25,881 bases of DNA from CAKSQF01 sp051867925 (GTDB lineage: Bacteria; Bacillota; Clostridia; Oscillospirales; CAG-272). How positions within the stretch are numbered: the first letter of the stretch is position 1; each line of letters opens with the position of its first letter. Under the pieces are notes generated by a model, which had not been told where the DNA came from, ran no database searches, and saw only the letters and a list, made by a program, of their open reading frames with translations. The position numbers were made by a program, and so were the translations under genes. Location: NCBI GenBank assembly GCA_051867925.1, contig JBJDZI010000004.1, positions 1 to 25,881 on the forward strand, read 5' to 3'. Positions 23,968 to 25,881 of the stretch are shown in pieces.

Positions 23968-24019
23968 AAAACGAACACAAATAATTGAAAAACTAAGGTT
24001 GGAAAGCGATAGAGGGGTC

Positions 24020-24048
24020 TTGACAAAACCGTATTTGTATGCTACAAT
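24020..24048 (+). promoter_or_regulatory. Sigma-A-like promoter of the FakA-type gene
   Basis: TTGACA (24020-24025), a 17-bp spacer and TACAAT (24043-24048). Transcription would start near 24055, about 34 nt before the ATG, so the kinase gene can be expressed separately from the upstream DegV gene. Confidence 0.85.
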
Positions 24049-24088
24049 GTCTCTGTGCGAATAATGATCTAAAGGAGAGAATAGATTC

Positions 24089-25762
24089 ATGAAAGACGAG
24101 AAGACACTCAACGAATCGTCCCCCGCAAAAATCGACGGCGCCACTTATGCCAGCATGGTGGTCTCTGCCGCAAATTCTATCCATAATCAAAAAGAAGCAA
24201 TCAACGAGCTGAACGTATTCCCTGTACCTGACGGTGACACAGGCATCAACATGAGTATGACCATGTCTCCTGCAGCTGAACTGGCAGATTACAACGGCTC
24301 CATTTCCGAGTGTGCCGACAAGGTGGCAAGCAGTCTGCTCCGCGCCGCACGCGGCAACTCCGGTGTTATCCTCTCCCTCTTCTTCCGTGGCATTGCCAAG
24401 GGCTTTGCAGGCAAAGAATCCGTTGACTCGGTCGATATTCTGAAGGCGTTCGATATGGGCGTTTCCGAGGCGTACAAGGCAGTTCAGCATCCTACCGAAG
24501 GTACGATCCTGACCGTTATGCGCGCCAGCGTGGAGACTGCTTTGGAGAAGGCTTCCAATAAGGAATACGAGGTCGACAACCTTTTCGACTACATGGTAGA
24601 GGTTGCGGAGCATACTTTGGAGGAAACTCCTGAGATGCTTCCCGTACTGAAGCAGGCGAACGTGGTTGACGCAGGCGGCGCAGGCTTCGTTGCCATTCTG
24701 GAAGGTATGCGCGCTGCGCTGAAGAATCAGCCTGTGGCGGCAGTCAACAAGACCGACGCTCCCGCGGCTACCGCCAAGAAGGCAAACTTCGCCGAATTCG
24801 AGACGGTTGACATCGAATTCCCCTATTGCACCGAGTGCATTGTCACCAAGAGCGAGGCATATTTGGGCGAGGGCAAGGTGGAGGAGTTCCATCAGTTCGT
24901 GCTGAACGCAGGAAACAGCGCCGTATTCGTGGAGGATACCGAGATCGTGAAGGTACACGTACATACCAAAGATCCCGGAAGCGTTCTCTCCCAAGCGATC
25001 CGCTACGGTTCTCTGTACACCGTAAAGATCGAGAATATGCAGAATCAACATACCGCGCTCATCGAGGAAGGGGCGGCTCCCGCAAAGACAGTCCGCGCCC
25101 CCGAAAAACAGTACGGTTTTGTATCGGTTACCATGGGCGAGGGGATGAAGACTCTGTTTGCCGATCTGGGCGTAGATTCCTTCGTCTACGGCGGTCAGAC
25201 CATGAATCCTTCCACCGAACAACTGATTGAAGCAGTCAACGCCACTCCCAGCGAGATCGTTTATCTGCTTCCCAACAACAGCAACATCTGTCTGGTAGCC
25301 GAGCAGGCAGCCAAGATTGTGGAGGACAAGAGGGTCATCGTGATTCCTTCGGTCAGCGTCCCCCAGGGCATTGCCGCGATGATGAACTTCAGCCCCGACG
25401 AGACTCCCGAGGAGAACACCGCCAACATGACCGCGGCGCTCGGTTCTGTCAAGACGCTGGACATCACCTTTGCGGCACACGACTCCACCTTTGACGGGCA
25501 GGAGATCAAGGGCGGTCAAATCCTGGGTCTGGTCGAGCGCAAAGTGAAGTATGTCACCGACACCCGCGAGGAGTGCATGGATATGCTCATCGATCACATG
25601 GGCGAGGCATCTTTTGTGACCCTGTTCTACGGCTCTGACGTAGATCCCGAGGATGCCGAGCGTATGGCAGATCATCTGCGCGAAAAGCTGGGCGATGACG
25701 TGGAAGTTGCCGTAGTCGGCGGCGGTCAGCCTCTGTACTATTACGTGATCTCTGTTGAATAA
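24089..25762 (+). CDS. fakA: DAK2 domain fatty acid kinase (FakA/YloV type)
   Basis: Phosphorylates fatty acids bound to FakB/DegV proteins to acyl-phosphates. The 557-residue protein has an N-terminal DAK2 kinase domain (about 15-210) with the Mg-ATP motif NVFPVPDGDTGINM (DGDTG at 48-52) and RGNSGVILS, then a middle domain with Cys247/Cys250 and His290/His292 (VHVHTKDPG), resembling the zinc site I recall in S. aureus FakA, and a C-terminal DegV-like FakB-binding domain (from about residue 345) with NNSN and SVPQGIAAM. AAGGAG (24072-24077) is 11 nt before ATG 24089. Length matches the family (about 550). Usually YloV follows an Asp23-like gene; none is seen here. Confidence 0.94.
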   Translation: MKDEKTLNESSPAKIDGATYASMVVSAANSIHNQKEAINELNVFPVPDGDTGINMSMTMSPAAELADYNGSISECADKVASSLLRAARGNSGVILSLFFRGIAKGFAGKESVDSVDILKAFDMGVSEAYKAVQHPTEGTILTVMRASVETALEKASNKEYEVDNLFDYMVEVAEHTLEETPEMLPVLKQANVVDAGGAGFVAILEGMRAALKNQPVAAVNKTDAPAATAKKANFAEFETVDIEFPYCTECIVTKSEAYLGEGKVEEFHQFVLNAGNSAVFVEDTEIVKVHVHTKDPGSVLSQAIRYGSLYTVKIENMQNQHTALIEEGAAPAKTVRAPEKQYGFVSVTMGEGMKTLFADLGVDSFVYGGQTMNPSTEQLIEAVNATPSEIVYLLPNNSNICLVAEQAAKIVEDKRVIVIPSVSVPQGIAAMMNFSPDETPEENTANMTAALGSVKTLDITFAAHDSTFDGQEIKGGQILGLVERKVKYVTDTREECMDMLIDHMGEASFVTLFYGSDVDPEDAERMADHLREKLGDDVEVAVVGGGQPLYYYVISVE

Positions 25763-25774
25763 TGGAAATGAGCG

Positions 25775-25789
25775 CGGGACGCTGTCCCG
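25775..25789 (+). other. Small hairpin after the FakA-type gene
   Basis: CGGGAC-GCT-GTCCCG, a perfect 6-bp stem with a 3-nt loop, 12 nt after the stop codon, followed by TGTCTTCC. It is a possible weak end signal. Confidence 0.4.
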
Positions 25790-25799
25790 TGTCTTCCAA

Positions 25800-25827
25800 A
25801 AGGCTCCTTCTTTCAAGAAGGAGCCTT
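25800..25827. terminator. Strong inverted repeat, likely bidirectional or minus-strand terminator
   Basis: AAGGCTCCTTCTT (25800-25812) and AAGAAGGAGCCTT (25815-25827) are exact complements, giving 11-13 bp of stem. On the minus strand the stem is followed by a short T-run, so it would best end a minus-strand gene beyond the window; it also follows the fakA-type gene on the + strand. The flanking CAGACTGTCGATAAA resembles, in reverse, the TTTTTCGACAGACTGA beside the terminator at the window's start. Confidence 0.6.
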
Positions 25828-25881
25828 CAGACTGTCGATAAACTACGAATTTAGAGTGCCGCCAGCCAAGGAAGTGGGTGG

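Overview
The window is a draft-assembly contig (one run of 100 Ns) from a bacterium that is most likely an anaerobic, gut-type member of the Clostridia, perhaps near Oscillospirales. The evidence is gene content: a purine operon with a large one-chain PurL, a stand-alone AICAR formyltransferase plus an archaeal-type PurO in place of fused PurH, an oxygen-sensitive HgdC/HgdB-type reductase pair, a FakA/FakB pair, Shine-Dalgarno starts, sigma-A-like promoters, and spacers full of palindromic repeats. The lineage is an inference. All genes I can support lie on the + strand.

Layout. (1) 1-2442: terminator of an upstream gene, a near-consensus promoter and an intracellular GH3 glycosidase. (2) 2443-16990: a near-complete de novo purine pathway in the order purE, purC, purF, purM, purN, purO, purB, AICAR formyltransferase (purH C-terminal half), purD, purL. 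A TTGACA-17-TATAAT promoter and a clear ZTP (pfl-motif) riboswitch overlapping an intrinsic terminator precede purE. Together these genes take PRPP to IMP: PurF, PurD, PurN, PurL, PurM, PurE, PurC, PurB, AICARFT, PurO. Only purK is not seen. The riboswitch ligand (ZMP/ZTP) builds up when the AICARFT step runs short of 10-formyl-THF, so the operon is probably controlled by the substrate of one of its own enzymes. (3) 17426-18454: type I DAHP synthase, the first step of aromatic amino acid synthesis. (4) 18469-22922: an extended -10 promoter, a leader of successive hairpins, then two coupled genes for a tandem-ASKHA activase and an HgdB/BcrC-like partner, an ATP-driven low-potential electron-transfer system of unknown substrate. 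(5) 23089-25762: a DegV/FakB fatty-acid-binding protein and, from its own promoter, the FakA-type DAK2 kinase.

Most notable points: the PurF-like protein has Gly where the N-terminal catalytic Cys should be and seems to have lost the other glutaminase residues, while keeping the Fe-S cysteines and PRPP loop; the PurH function is split between AICARFT and PurO; purB and the AICARFT gene share the same leader hairpin, which is amplified as a 52-bp tandem array around the assembly gap; six 14-bp units stand in exact register in the spacer before purD; and a palindromic repeat family recurs in the spacers. I do not see CRISPR, phage, transposase, rRNA or tRNA genes. I do not claim a wholly new system; the glutaminase-degenerate PurF and the repeat-filled, riboswitch-led operon are the best leads.
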